Origin: Phycisphaerales bacterium
Lineage (GTDB): Bacteria; Planctomycetota; Phycisphaerae; SM23-33
DNA: 16,772 bases
NCBI GenBank assembly: GCA_003171235.1
Contig: PMYM01000256.1
Coordinates: forward strand, 1 to 16,772
Direction: 5' to 3'
Every line of letters begins with the position of its first letter. Position 1 is the first letter of the stretch. This document shows positions 1 to 6,679 of the stretch, one piece after another. The position numbers and the translations under genes were made by a program. The notes beneath the pieces were generated by a model. That model had not been told where the DNA came from. It searched no databases and saw only the letters and a list, made by a program, of their open reading frames with translations.

Positions 1-471
1 GAAATCCTGATCGTGGTGGTCATTCTGGCCATCCTGGCAGCCGTCGTGTTGCCGCGTTTCTCCAATGCCACGGCCATTGCCAGGGCCAGCATGTTGGCTG
101 ACGACCTGCGCATCTTCCGCATGCAGGTCCAGATCTATAAGAGCCAGCACTGCGAATGCCCACCGGGGTTCTTGACCTACAACCAGTCCGGCAGCGGCGA
201 CATTGACGTGTTCACCAGTCAGTTGACCATGGCCTCCAAGGTCGACGGCAGCACCGCAGCCGTCAACACCCCCGGCTACACCTTTGGGCCATACCTGAGG
301 GAAATACCGGAAAACCCGGTCAATGGCATGCGGACGGTGCAACTGGTCGCCCCGGGCGCCTTGCCTGGCGCCGACGACAGCCACGGCTGGTTGTACCAGC
401 CCTCAACCATGACCACCCGGCCCGACTGTACCGGGGCCGATGACAAGGGCGTCAACTACTACGACTACTAG
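1..471 (+). CDS. gspG: GspG-like major pseudopilin (5' end missing)
   Basis: The reading frame is open from base 1 and the first codon is Glu, followed by ILIVVVILAILAAVVLP. This is the hydrophobic helix of a class III prepilin starting exactly at the conserved Glu5, so the leader, the cleavage site and the first four mature residues lie just outside the window. 156 residues are visible, ending with TAG at 469-471. After the helix comes the usual amphipathic part and a globular domain containing GPYLREIPENPVNG, a motif common in GspG-like pseudopilins, and a Tyr/Asp C-terminus. GspG forms the main body of the periplasmic pseudopilus, and Glu5 supports subunit docking. Two Cys close together (CEC, near visible residues 41-43) and one near 133 could form a disulfide. 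It is the first of five prepilin-like genes here. A type IV pilin role rather than a secretion role is possible. The internal GTG at 13 is not a real start. Confidence 0.88.
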   Translation, partial: EILIVVVILAILAAVVLPRFSNATAIARASMLADDLRIFRMQVQIYKSQHCECPPGFLTYNQSGSGDIDVFTSQLTMASKVDGSTAAVNTPGYTFGPYLREIPENPVNGMRTVQLVAPGALPGADDSHGWLYQPSTMTTRPDCTGADDKGVNYYDY

Positions 472-480
472 GGCAGGTGC

Positions 481-969
481 ATGAGAAGCCCGATGGGAAA
501 AAGACGCCGCGGCCTGACCCTGCTGGAGTGCCTGGTGGCCTCGGCGGTGCTGGCCATGCTGGGGGCGGCCGTCATCGTGCCTTTTTCCGTCGGCGCCCAG
601 GCTGCCGCCCAGGACGCCCGCACCACCCTGGCGGTCGCCCTGGCCCAGGACATGATGGAGGAGATCCTCAGCCACAGCTTCAAAGACCCCAACGGCACCG
701 AGGCGGGCGAGTCCGGCCGGCCCACCTGGGACGACATGCGCGACTACGACCAGTTCTTCGAGAATGAAGGCAACATCTATGCTTCCGACGGCACGCTGGT
801 GGGCGACCCCATGGCCGCGTATCTCTCCCGGCGCGCCAGCGTGCAGGCGGTGTACGTCTCCGGGCAAAACCAGAGCCTGCCTGCCAGCTTCCTGTGCGTG
901 ACGGTGTACGTCTATTACCACGGCGATCAACTAATCAAGCTCACACGCTTGGTTTACGACAACACGTAG
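481..969 (+). CDS. GspI/PilV-like minor pseudopilin
   Basis: A 162-residue protein with a short basic leader (MRSPMGKRRRG) followed by LTLLECLVASAVLAMLGAAV. Cleavage is predicted after Gly11, which puts Glu16 at mature position 5. The helix is followed by AVALAQDMMEEIL, a pattern typical of PilV/GspI-type minor subunits, and a mixed globular domain of about 110 residues. In type II secretion the I subunit is part of the tip complex with J and K that starts pseudopilus assembly. The gene begins 9 bp after the previous stop. The only Shine-Dalgarno-like bases are a weak GGGCAGG at 471-477. A second ATG at 493 would give a 7-residue leader and has no better ribosome site, so 481 is kept. Assignment to I rather than another minor class rests on gene order and the helix-following motif. 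Confidence 0.8.
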   Translation: MRSPMGKRRRGLTLLECLVASAVLAMLGAAVIVPFSVGAQAAAQDARTTLAVALAQDMMEEILSHSFKDPNGTEAGESGRPTWDDMRDYDQFFENEGNIYASDGTLVGDPMAAYLSRRASVQAVYVSGQNQSLPASFLCVTVYVYYHGDQLIKLTRLVYDNT

Positions 970-978
970 GATTCGGCC

Positions 979-1629
979 ATGACTCACAACAAGGCGTTCA
1001 CGCTGGCGGAACTGATGGTGGGGCTGATGCTGACGGCCGCCATCGGCCTGACCACCGCCATCCTGGCCAGCGGCCTGTCTTCGGCCAATGCCCAGACCAA
1101 TGCCCTGACCGAGTCGGTGCAGTCCGCCCGGATAGGGTTTTCCAGGCTGGACAGCCTGATTCGCCGGAGCCAACTAGTGGTCAACATCGGCTCCGACCAG
1201 TTCACCGTGTGGCTGGGCGATGCCAACGGCGACAAGCTGATGAACCTGGCCGAGCTGGTGCAGGTGTACTACGACCCCTCGGGCAAGGCCATTCACAGCC
1301 GGCAGGTGCAGTTCCCGGTGGACAACGCCACCACACGGGCACTGAACGTTCCCTCCACCCTGGCCCAGGCCACGGCCTCGTATGTTGCCAACCTGGAGAC
1401 CCAGGCCATCTACGCCGGCTACCTCAGCGATCAGGTGCTGGCCGACAAGGTGACGGGCTTTTCAGTGCAGGTAAATCAGGCCGCTCCATACGCCCGGCGA
1501 GTGGCGATGCGCGTGACGATAGGCTCGGGAGGGCAGCAGGTCACCATGGGCGACGGCTGCGTGCTGCGGGCCGACCAGATCAGCAAGGTTGTCAATGCTG
1601 GCGGCGTGCCCACGCTGAACTTGAACTGA
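979..1629 (+). CDS. GspJ/PilW-like minor pseudopilin
   Basis: A 216-residue protein starting MTHNKAFTLAELMVGLMLTAAIG. The leader is six residues and cleavage is predicted after Ala6, giving Phe as residue 1 and Glu at mature position 5. The -1 residue is Ala, not the usual Gly; this is frequent in planctomycete prepilins and tolerated by prepilin peptidase. After the helix, RIGFSRLDSLIRRSQ is the kind of segment seen in PilW/GspJ proteins, and a beta-rich globular domain follows. The length fits the J/W class, which is larger than I or H. AGGA at 968-971 overlaps the upstream stop codon and sits 7 bp before the ATG, a good ribosome site. The gene lies directly after the I-like gene and before a PilX/GspK-like gene, so the I-J-K tip order is conserved. 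Function as part of the pilus or pseudopilus tip is inferred from family and context. Confidence 0.78.
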   Translation: MTHNKAFTLAELMVGLMLTAAIGLTTAILASGLSSANAQTNALTESVQSARIGFSRLDSLIRRSQLVVNIGSDQFTVWLGDANGDKLMNLAELVQVYYDPSGKAIHSRQVQFPVDNATTRALNVPSTLAQATASYVANLETQAIYAGYLSDQVLADKVTGFSVQVNQAAPYARRVAMRVTIGSGGQQVTMGDGCVLRADQISKVVNAGGVPTLNLN

Positions 1630-1644
1630 CGGAGAGTATAGAAT

Positions 1645-2781
1645 ATGCGCAAGAAGGCCCCAAACAAAGGCTTCGCCCTGCTGCTGGTGCTGCTGCTGAT
1701 GGCGGCGGGGGTGACGCTGTGCAGTTCTTACCTGTCGGCCGCCTCCGTCCGCGGCAGGATATCCGCCACCTACGCCCAGGCGTCGCGGGCGCGGTACGTG
1801 GCTGAGTCGGGCCTGCAGCATGCCATCTGCCTGATGCGGGATTCGAGCCTGCAGCTTCCCCAGTCGGGTTCGCTTGCCCTGGGCAGCTTCCCCGTCGAGC
1901 AAAACAGCAGCGACACCTACACCATCACCGTCACCCCCACAGGCGTGGACAAACAATATACCGTCACCGCCGACGCCGTGGTCAACGGCATAAAGCGCAC
2001 CAGCAGCATGACCGTCAGCCGCACCACCACCGGCGTTACCGTCCAGCAGACGATGATAGTGGCCGCCGGGCCGATGACCGTGCCCGGCGGGGTGACCATC
2101 AACGGCGACATTCATCTCAATAGCGGCCGGCTCACCAACTACGGCACGATCAACGGCACGGCCACTTCGGTAGGCGGCATAACAAACTACGGGTACATTC
2201 AGAACAACCCCGGGGGCGCCACCGCCAAGACCGTGCCCGCCTTCAACGTCGCCAATTACTACAACTACACCCTCAGCGGCGGCGCGGGCACGGCCTACAA
2301 CTTCACCGACAGCACGATGAAGAAGGCGAATGTCCCATGCAACGGCAATGCCGTCACTCCCACCAATCCGGGCGGCGTGGTCAAGGGCCCGCCCGGAATG
2401 AGCATAATAAACAACGCGGAGTTGATCGGCACGATCGTGGTGGCCGGGGACCTCACCCTGGACGGGCACGATATCGTTCTCACGCCGGTGAACGGTTTTC
2501 CGGCCATTGTCTGCACCGGCACGCTGTACATATCCGACAACGCCCGCAACGTGACCATCAACGGGGCGGTGGCGGCGACAAACGGAATAATGCCCGGCAC
2601 CAGCCACGGGCACGCCAGCGTGACCATCAACGGCCCGATCATCTGCCAGACCCGGGGCATGACCAGCGGCCTGACCGGCACGCACGTGATCAACTACAAC
2701 GCTGCCCGGGGCAGCCTGTATGACATGAGCGCCCCCCAGCCCGACAAGGGCGTCATCATCGTGCAACAGTGGGGCGACTAA
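1645..2781 (+). CDS. PilX/GspK-like minor pilin with beta-helix-like passenger
   Basis: A 378-residue protein. The N-terminus (MRKKAPNKG, then FALLLVLLLMAAGVTL) looks like a prepilin leader and helix cut after Gly9, but mature position 5 is Leu instead of Glu. Lack of Glu5 is a known feature of GspK. Residues 35-66 (RGRISATYAQASRARYVAES and on) match the PilX N-terminal pattern, in which 'YxAESGL' follows the helix. From about residue 140 the protein is rich in Gly, Asn, Thr and short hydrophobic strands. The segment VTING occurs at residues 150, 303 and 326, suggesting a parallel beta-helix or bactofilin-like fold. GGAGAG at 1631-1636 is 8 bp before the ATG. It occupies the K position next to I- and J-like genes, so it may cap the filament tip. 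The passenger is not the usual GspK alpha-domain, so the exact class is uncertain. Confidence 0.7.
   Translation: MRKKAPNKGFALLLVLLLMAAGVTLCSSYLSAASVRGRISATYAQASRARYVAESGLQHAICLMRDSSLQLPQSGSLALGSFPVEQNSSDTYTITVTPTGVDKQYTVTADAVVNGIKRTSSMTVSRTTTGVTVQQTMIVAAGPMTVPGGVTINGDIHLNSGRLTNYGTINGTATSVGGITNYGYIQNNPGGATAKTVPAFNVANYYNYTLSGGAGTAYNFTDSTMKKANVPCNGNAVTPTNPGGVVKGPPGMSIINNAELIGTIVVAGDLTLDGHDIVLTPVNGFPAIVCTGTLYISDNARNVTINGAVAATNGIMPGTSHGHASVTINGPIICQTRGMTSGLTGTHVINYNAARGSLYDMSAPQPDKGVIIVQQWGD
2092..2633 (+). repeat. three copies of a 14-bp direct repeat encoding VTING
   Basis: GTGACCATCAACGG occurs exactly at 2092-2105, 2551-2564 and 2620-2633, always in the reading frame of the PilX-like gene and always encoding Val-Thr-Ile-Asn-Gly. 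Copies two and three are 69 bp (23 codons) apart, which would fit one turn of a beta-helix. Confidence 0.75.
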
Positions 2782-2796
2782 AGCAAGGAGCGAGCC

Positions 2797-3099
2797 ATGA
2801 AAAACGCAAAGACGTTGAACGCAAGGACTGTTTTGCTGGCGCTGTCGGCGCTGGCGATTCTGGCGGCGGCCTGGTGGTCGCTGTCGCCGGCGTGCGTACA
2901 GGGCCAGACCTCCGATGTCAAACGGGCCAACGACCCTGAAGCCATTCCCAACGTCTGGGCGCAACTGAATGCCCAGACCCGGGTCATCGAGGAGACCAAC
3001 AAGAAGCTCGATAAGATCATCGACCTGTTGGGCAGCGGTCGGATCAAGGTCATAACCGTTCCCGAGGACAAGGCCGCGGAAGCTGATCCCAAGAAGTAG
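2797..3099 (+). CDS. small membrane-anchored or exported protein of unknown function
   Basis: A 100-residue protein that I do not recognise as a named family. Residues 1-10 are basic and polar, and 11-28 form a hydrophobic stretch (TVLLALSALAILAAAWW), so it is either a signal anchor or a signal peptide. 'SPAC' at 30-33 is not a proper lipobox because Leu is missing at -3. The exported part is about 65 residues. Residues 51-78 (VWAQLNAQTRVIEETNKKLD then KIIDLLGS) look helical and heptad-like, and the tail is charged and Lys-rich. AAGGAG at 2785-2790, 6 bp before the ATG, is one of the strongest ribosome sites in the window, which supports a real gene. It sits inside the pseudopilin block between the PilX-like and GspH-like genes. 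A structural accessory or assembly factor of the filament is possible, but this is only inferred from position. Confidence 0.68.
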   Translation: MKNAKTLNARTVLLALSALAILAAAWWSLSPACVQGQTSDVKRANDPEAIPNVWAQLNAQTRVIEETNKKLDKIIDLLGSGRIKVITVPEDKAAEADPKK

Positions 3100-3111
3100 A
3101 GGGTTTAGGAC

Positions 3112-3660
3112 ATGTGCACAGAGAAAGCCGGCTTGACCGGCCTGCCCGCGCGCGCAGGCCGGAATCTCGGTCCTGGCCCGCTTGCCCGCCGCGGGCCGGG
3201 CCCGGCGTTCACCCTGGCCGAACTGATCGTGGTCATGGTGATCCTGGGGGTGATGGCGGCCCTGGTGATACCTTATGCCTCCTCCAACAGCGGCACCCAG
3301 GCCCAGGCGGCTGCCCGCATGCTGACGGCCGACATCGAATACGCCCAGAACCTGGCCACCGTCACCCAGGGTTGGGTGCAGGTGAATTTCGACGCCGCCA
3401 ACAAGCATTATTGGATTACTAACGCAAGTGGCGACGTTGCCCATCCGATTACACAAAAGTCAAAGTACGAGTTCTTCTTTGGCGGCAGCGGCTTTGACAA
3501 GGTCACGCTGGCCAATCCGTCGTTCGGCGGCCCCAACCTGCGGTTTGGGCCGCTGGGCGACCCGGTCAGCGGCGGATCGGTGAAAGTGGTGGCCGGCGCC
3601 ACCTCTTACACCATCACAGTGGCGCCGGTGACCGGCAAAGCAACGGTGACGCAACCGTGA
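3112..3660 (+). CDS. GspH/FimT-like pseudopilin with long palindromic leader
   Basis: A 182-residue protein. The prepilin helix is AFTLAELIVVMVILGVMAA, cleaved after Ala32, with Glu37 at mature position 5. The globular part contains AARMLTADIEYAQNLAT and ends in a beta-rich domain with LRFGPLGDPVSGG, both typical of GspH/FimT minor subunits. The leader of 32 residues is much longer than the 6-11 residues seen in the neighbouring prepilins. It is Gly/Pro/Arg-rich and encoded by stacked GC palindromes at 3137-3206. The ATG at 3112 has AGAGGG at 3098-3103 with 8 bp spacing. A TTG at 3133 would shorten the leader to 25 residues but lacks a visible ribosome site. The stop overlaps the GTG start of pilM. 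GspH is usually the first minor subunit below the I-J-K tip. Confidence 0.8.
   Translation: MCTEKAGLTGLPARAGRNLGPGPLARRGPGPAFTLAELIVVMVILGVMAALVIPYASSNSGTQAQAAARMLTADIEYAQNLATVTQGWVQVNFDAANKHYWITNASGDVAHPITQKSKYEFFFGGSGFDKVTLANPSFGGPNLRFGPLGDPVSGGSVKVVAGATSYTITVAPVTGKATVTQP
3137..3206. repeat. GC-rich palindrome cluster inside a coding leader
   Basis: Three inverted repeats lie in tandem. CCGGCCTGC (3137-3145) pairs perfectly with GCAGGCCGG (3154-3162) around an 8-base loop. GCCCGC (3184-3189) pairs with GCGGGC (3191-3196). GCCGGGCCCGGC (3195-3206) is a perfect 12-bp palindrome. All lie within the translated leader of the GspH-like prepilin. They resemble intergenic REP-type elements, but only one copy of this arrangement is visible here, so that identity is a guess. 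As RNA the first hairpin begins 25 bases after the start codon. Confidence 0.65.
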
Positions 3661-4784
3661 CAAGCATGCGAGAAATCTTCTCTCGAAGCCGTCCGGGCCC
3701 CATCGGGCTGGACGTCGGGACCGAAAACGTCCGCCTGCTCCAGCTTACCCAGGTCGCCGGGAACCTGCGGGTGCAGGCGGCTGGTCAATGGCAATTCCCC
3801 GAAGGCCTGTCCTCGCCCGGCGCCGACCCGGTCGCCCGGGCGTCCCAGGCGGGCGATGGCATCCGGCAACTACTCAGGAAGAACGCCTTCCGCGGGCGCG
3901 ACGTGATCAGTTGCCTGCGCACCGAGCAGTTGGCCATTCGCAACGTGCGCCTGCCGCGCATGCACCAGGCCGAGCTGGAGAGGGCCATGATGTACGAGGC
4001 CCAGGAGCGGCTGGGCTTCGAGGTCACCCCGGACCGGGTGTATTACGTCAGCGCCGGAGAGATCCGAACCGGGGCCGAGGCCGCCCAGGAAGTGCTGCTG
4101 ATGGGCGTGCCTGCCCAGGCGGTGCAGGATCACGTGGCCTTGCTGGAGGCGGCCCGGCTGCGCCCCAGGCACATTGACAGCGAGCCGACAGCCCTGCTGC
4201 GGGCCTACGAGCGTTGCATGCGTCGGATCCAAGACGAAGAGCAGATGGTGGTGGTGCTGGACATAGGGTACAGCTCTACCCGCGTGGTGGTGGCCCGGGG
4301 CCAGACGCCGCTGCTGATAAAGACCATAGACATTGCCGGGCGCAAGTTCAACGAAAGCGTCGCCCGCGAGTTGAATTTGCCCTACGCCGAGGCGGCTCAC
4401 ATCCGCCGCCGGGGCGGTGCCGGGACGGACTGGCCGGTGATCGACGCCATCCGCCCCCACGCCGAGGCTCTGGCCGGCGAGGTGGGCCTGTGCCTGCGCT
4501 ACTGCTCGGTGACCTTCCGCGGGCTGCGCCCCTCCCGCCTGATTGCCACCGGCGGAGAGGCCTACGACGTTTCCCTGCTCAAGCTGCTGGGCGAGCAGCT
4601 CAATTGCGAATGCGTGCTGGGCGAGCCCCTGCGCGGCATGGACCTTCACCAGGCAGGCTTCGATGGCGACCGTCGCGGAACCCTGACGGAGTGGTCGGTG
4701 GCGACGGGCCTGGCCCTGCGCGACATGCCCTGTTCGGCCCAGAAGGAAGCGGAGAACTATGAAACCCGTCGAATTCCTGCCTGA
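3657..4784 (+). CDS. pilM: PilM-like actin-fold cytoplasmic ATPase
   Basis: A 375-residue protein without membrane segments. PIGLDVGTENVRLLQL (residues 15-30) is the phosphate-1 loop of the actin/FtsA/PilM fold, VLDIGYSSTRVVV (200-212) the phosphate-2 loop, and LIATGGEAYDVSLLKLL (295-311) the adenosine region. ISCLRTEQLAIRNVRLP and the following YEAQERLGF also fit PilM. In type IV pilus systems PilM binds ATP and the cytoplasmic tail of PilN at the inner-membrane platform; the equivalent in type II secretion is the cytoplasmic part of GspL. Length is close to the usual 350. The chosen GTG start at 3657 overlaps the upstream TGA by 4 bp. ATG 3666 would remove three residues; neither has a strong ribosome site. 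The 3' end overlaps pilN by 26 bp, and the order M-N-O follows, which makes the call secure. Confidence 0.9.
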   Translation: MTSMREIFSRSRPGPIGLDVGTENVRLLQLTQVAGNLRVQAAGQWQFPEGLSSPGADPVARASQAGDGIRQLLRKNAFRGRDVISCLRTEQLAIRNVRLPRMHQAELERAMMYEAQERLGFEVTPDRVYYVSAGEIRTGAEAAQEVLLMGVPAQAVQDHVALLEAARLRPRHIDSEPTALLRAYERCMRRIQDEEQMVVVLDIGYSSTRVVVARGQTPLLIKTIDIAGRKFNESVARELNLPYAEAAHIRRRGGAGTDWPVIDAIRPHAEALAGEVGLCLRYCSVTFRGLRPSRLIATGGEAYDVSLLKLLGEQLNCECVLGEPLRGMDLHQAGFDGDRRGTLTEWSVATGLALRDMPCSAQKEAENYETRRIPA

Positions 4785-5397
4785 GCGAATCCGCCAACAG
4801 CGCCGGCGCCGGCAACGCCTGGTCTGGCAGGGCTGCCTGTTGGCCCTGTGCCTGGGCGCGCTGGTTCTGTGCAGCTACCTGCGGCAGGAGGCCATCACGC
4901 AGGTGCGGGCGGTGGCGCTGCAGGAGCAGGAACGCGTGGAGAACCTCGCTCAGCAGATTTCCATGCTCGGCCCGCTGGAACAGCAGATGGCCGACCTGCT
5001 GATAAAGAAACGCATCGACGAGGAGCTGGGCAGCCGCACCGACTGCACGGCCGTGCTGGCCGAATTGGGTCGGGTGCTGCCGGCCGACATGAACCTGACT
5101 TTCCTGGAGATCAAGCCGGTGGACGTTCGCCAGGAGGTGTCCCCGGCCGCCCCCGCGGCCGCTCCCGCCGGCAAGGCGCCGACCGCGGCCCCGGAGTCCC
5201 CTGCCACCATTACCGTCAAGCGGATTCGGCTGGTTATTACCGGGCAGGCCCTCAGCGACGTGGACGTGGCCAATTTCATCGGCCAGTTGTCCGCCTGTCC
5301 GCTGCTGGAAGAGGTCAACATGGGATACGCCAAGAACGTGGTTGTCAACAATCAGCCGGCCCGGGAGTTTCAGGCCAGTTGCTACCTGGCGCGCTGA
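4759..5397 (+). CDS. pilN: PilN-like inner-membrane platform protein
   Basis: A 212-residue bitopic membrane protein. The short cytoplasmic N-terminus, MKPVEFLPERIRQQRRRRQR, corresponds to the PilN 'INLLP' tail that docks into PilM, here as VEFLP. A transmembrane helix spans about 22-42, then a periplasmic coiled coil (about 43-90), then a ferredoxin-like domain. That domain is interrupted by an Ala/Pro-rich insert at about 127-149 that separates its strands. The family usually runs 180-220 residues. PilN pairs with PilO in the periplasm and joins PilM to the secretin connector. The start lies within the last 26 bp of pilM with GGAG at 4751-4754, indicating translational coupling. Primary sequence similarity in this family is low; the call rests on topology, the N-terminal motif and position between pilM and pilO. 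The Ala/Pro insert is unlike compact PilN proteins. Confidence 0.85.
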   Translation: MKPVEFLPERIRQQRRRRQRLVWQGCLLALCLGALVLCSYLRQEAITQVRAVALQEQERVENLAQQISMLGPLEQQMADLLIKKRIDEELGSRTDCTAVLAELGRVLPADMNLTFLEIKPVDVRQEVSPAAPAAAPAGKAPTAAPESPATITVKRIRLVITGQALSDVDVANFIGQLSACPLLEEVNMGYAKNVVVNNQPAREFQASCYLAR

Positions 5398-5406
5398 GGA
5401 GCGAAC

Positions 5407-5937
5407 ATGCGTCTGGCAAGACAAGACCTGATCGTGTGCGGCATCTTCGCCCTGATGCTGGGCGGCTATTTCCTGGGCGTCTGGCGGACGCAGTCGCGCT
5501 GGCTGGAGCAGGCTAGGACGGAACTGGCCGCCAAGCGGCGCCAAATGGCCGCCGACACCCTGACCGCCAGCCGGGTCGATCCCCTGCGCCGCGACATCGA
5601 GGCCCTCAAGCGCCGCTACAACAACGACTGGGATCGGCGCCTGCCCAAGAGCCAGGACCTGGCCAAGTTCCTGCGCGAAATCTCGGCCAACCTGGCCCAG
5701 GAGAACCTGACCAGCCAGTTCTTCCAGCCGGGCAGCCCCAACCGCGGCACGCTGTACAATCGCCTGCCCATCAACATGAAGTTCCAGGGCGATTTTCTGA
5801 GCCTGGGGCGGTTCCTGCGGCACATCGACGACATGACCCGCCTGACGCGGGTGGAGCAGTTGACCGTAGAGCCGCGCCGCGACGAGGCGGGACTGAACGT
5901 CGAGCTTGGAATGAACATCTACTTCACGGAGTACTAG
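5407..5937 (+). CDS. pilO: PilO-like inner-membrane platform protein
   Basis: A 176-residue bitopic protein with one transmembrane helix at about 9-27, a periplasmic coiled coil at about 28-75, and a C-terminal ferredoxin-like domain. The stretch LPINMKFQGDFLSLGRFLRH matches the PilO pattern in which a strand, a Gly-containing turn and a helix precede 'RLTRVEQL'. PilO forms a heterodimer with PilN and corresponds to GspM in type II secretion. GAGGAG at 5396-5401, starting inside the pilN stop codon, is 5 bp before the ATG. The TAG stop is immediately followed by the ATG of the next gene with no gap. The protein is slightly shorter than typical Gram-negative PilO (about 200), with a compact N-terminal cytoplasmic part. 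Confidence 0.86.
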   Translation: MRLARQDLIVCGIFALMLGGYFLGVWRTQSRWLEQARTELAAKRRQMAADTLTASRVDPLRRDIEALKRRYNNDWDRRLPKSQDLAKFLREISANLAQENLTSQFFQPGSPNRGTLYNRLPINMKFQGDFLSLGRFLRHIDDMTRLTRVEQLTVEPRRDEAGLNVELGMNIYFTEY

Positions 5938-6537
5938 ATGCCAGCCCCGGATAACAACCCGCAAACGCACGCCTGGGCGGATCGGATTGCCGGCAGTCTG
6001 CGGCGGCAGAAAAAGCAGAATCTGCTGCTGGTGGTGCTGGCGGTGGTGGGCGCCATAGTCGTGGGCCGGCTGGCGCTGGCCAGGCTGGGAACGGTCCCCG
6101 CCCGGGCCGCCGCACAGGCTGCCCCCGAGGCTGCCCCGGCCAATTCCTCGCCGGCCGCGGCGTTTGACGCCCGGCGGGAAAAGTACCTGGTCAACCTGGA
6201 CCGCCGCATTGAACGGGACATTTTCCGTTCCAACCTGCCCAGCCGCGGCGACGGGGCGACGACCAGGCCCGAAGTCCGCCGGCAGGACGGCGCCAACCCG
6301 GCCGAGGGCGAGGAAGACCAGTTCAGGGCCGAATCCAATGTCCGCGCCCAGGCCCAGTCGCTGTCCCTGCAGAGCACCATGCTGGGCAGTGCGCCCACGG
6401 CCATGATCAACGGCCAGGTGATGCGCAAGGGCGACTGGATAAACGGGTTCCGCCTCACTCGCATAGATTCACAGAGCGTGGTGGTGACGCGGGAGGGGGC
6501 GGAGGTGTCGCTGAGACTTAAGAGCCTCCAGGAATAG
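5938..6537 (+). CDS. GspC/PilP-like periplasmic connector
   Basis: A 199-residue protein. Residues 1-27 are polar and basic, a transmembrane helix spans about 28-49, and an Ala/Pro-rich linker follows (51-75). RDIFRSN at 93-99 is a motif often found just before the globular region of GspC-like proteins. Residues 138-197 form the homology-region domain: LSLQSTMLGSAPTAMINGQV, then RKGDWINGFRLTRI and VVVTREGAEVSLRL, the beta pattern shared by GspC and PilP. This domain contacts the N0 domain of the secretin and couples the inner-membrane platform to the pore. The bitopic topology is that of GspC; PilP is normally a lipoprotein and no lipobox is seen here. CGGAG at 5927-5931 gives 6 bp spacing to the ATG, which abuts the pilO stop. 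It occupies the pilP position of a pilMNOPQ operon. Confidence 0.78.
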   Translation: MPAPDNNPQTHAWADRIAGSLRRQKKQNLLLVVLAVVGAIVVGRLALARLGTVPARAAAQAAPEAAPANSSPAAAFDARREKYLVNLDRRIERDIFRSNLPSRGDGATTRPEVRRQDGANPAEGEEDQFRAESNVRAQAQSLSLQSTMLGSAPTAMINGQVMRKGDWINGFRLTRIDSQSVVVTREGAEVSLRLKSLQE

Positions 6538-6641
6538 CGCCGGCGAGCCACCGGCCTTCCTGGTGCAGTTAGCGGAAAATCTCTGAACAGTTGCGGGCCG
6601 GCCCGCGGGCCGTGCCCGGGATGCATGAAGCTACAGAAGCG

Positions 6642-6665
6642 GGTTTCGCCCGCGGGGGCGAAGCC
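6642..6665 (+). promoter_or_regulatory. stem-loop just upstream of the secretin ribosome site
   Basis: GGTTTCGCCC (6642-6651) pairs with GGGCGAAGCC (6656-6665) as RNA, forming ten base pairs with one U-G wobble around a GCGG tetraloop. It ends 8 bases before the AAGGAG of the secretin gene, close enough to shape ribosome access or protect a 5' end after cleavage, without covering the site itself. The role is inference. Confidence 0.55.
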
Positions 6666-6673
6666 AACCTAGT

Positions 6674-6679
6674 AAGGAG
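6674..6679 (+). promoter_or_regulatory. ribosome binding site fixing the secretin start
   Basis: AAGGAG lies 7 bases before ATG 6687. The residues after that ATG (MLTKRLVAQW, then a hydrophobic core) form a signal peptide. An upstream in-frame ATG at 6621 and a GTG-type start at 6591 would place about 20-30 Gly/Arg-rich residues before it and lack a ribosome site. Confidence 0.85.

Noticed and set aside
3137..3162. Possible CRISPR-like repeat or terminator
   Set aside because: Only a single inverted repeat unit, no spaced copies, no T-run, and it lies within an open coding frame.
1462..3456. 664-codon open frame on the minus strand
   Set aside because: It lies opposite four well-supported prepilin-block genes, is rich in His/Gly/Arg/Asp low-complexity sequence, and has no recognisable motif. 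Long antisense frames are expected in GC-rich coding DNA.
6538..6560. Rho-independent terminator after the GspC-like gene
   Set aside because: The stem is only five base pairs and no run of T follows.
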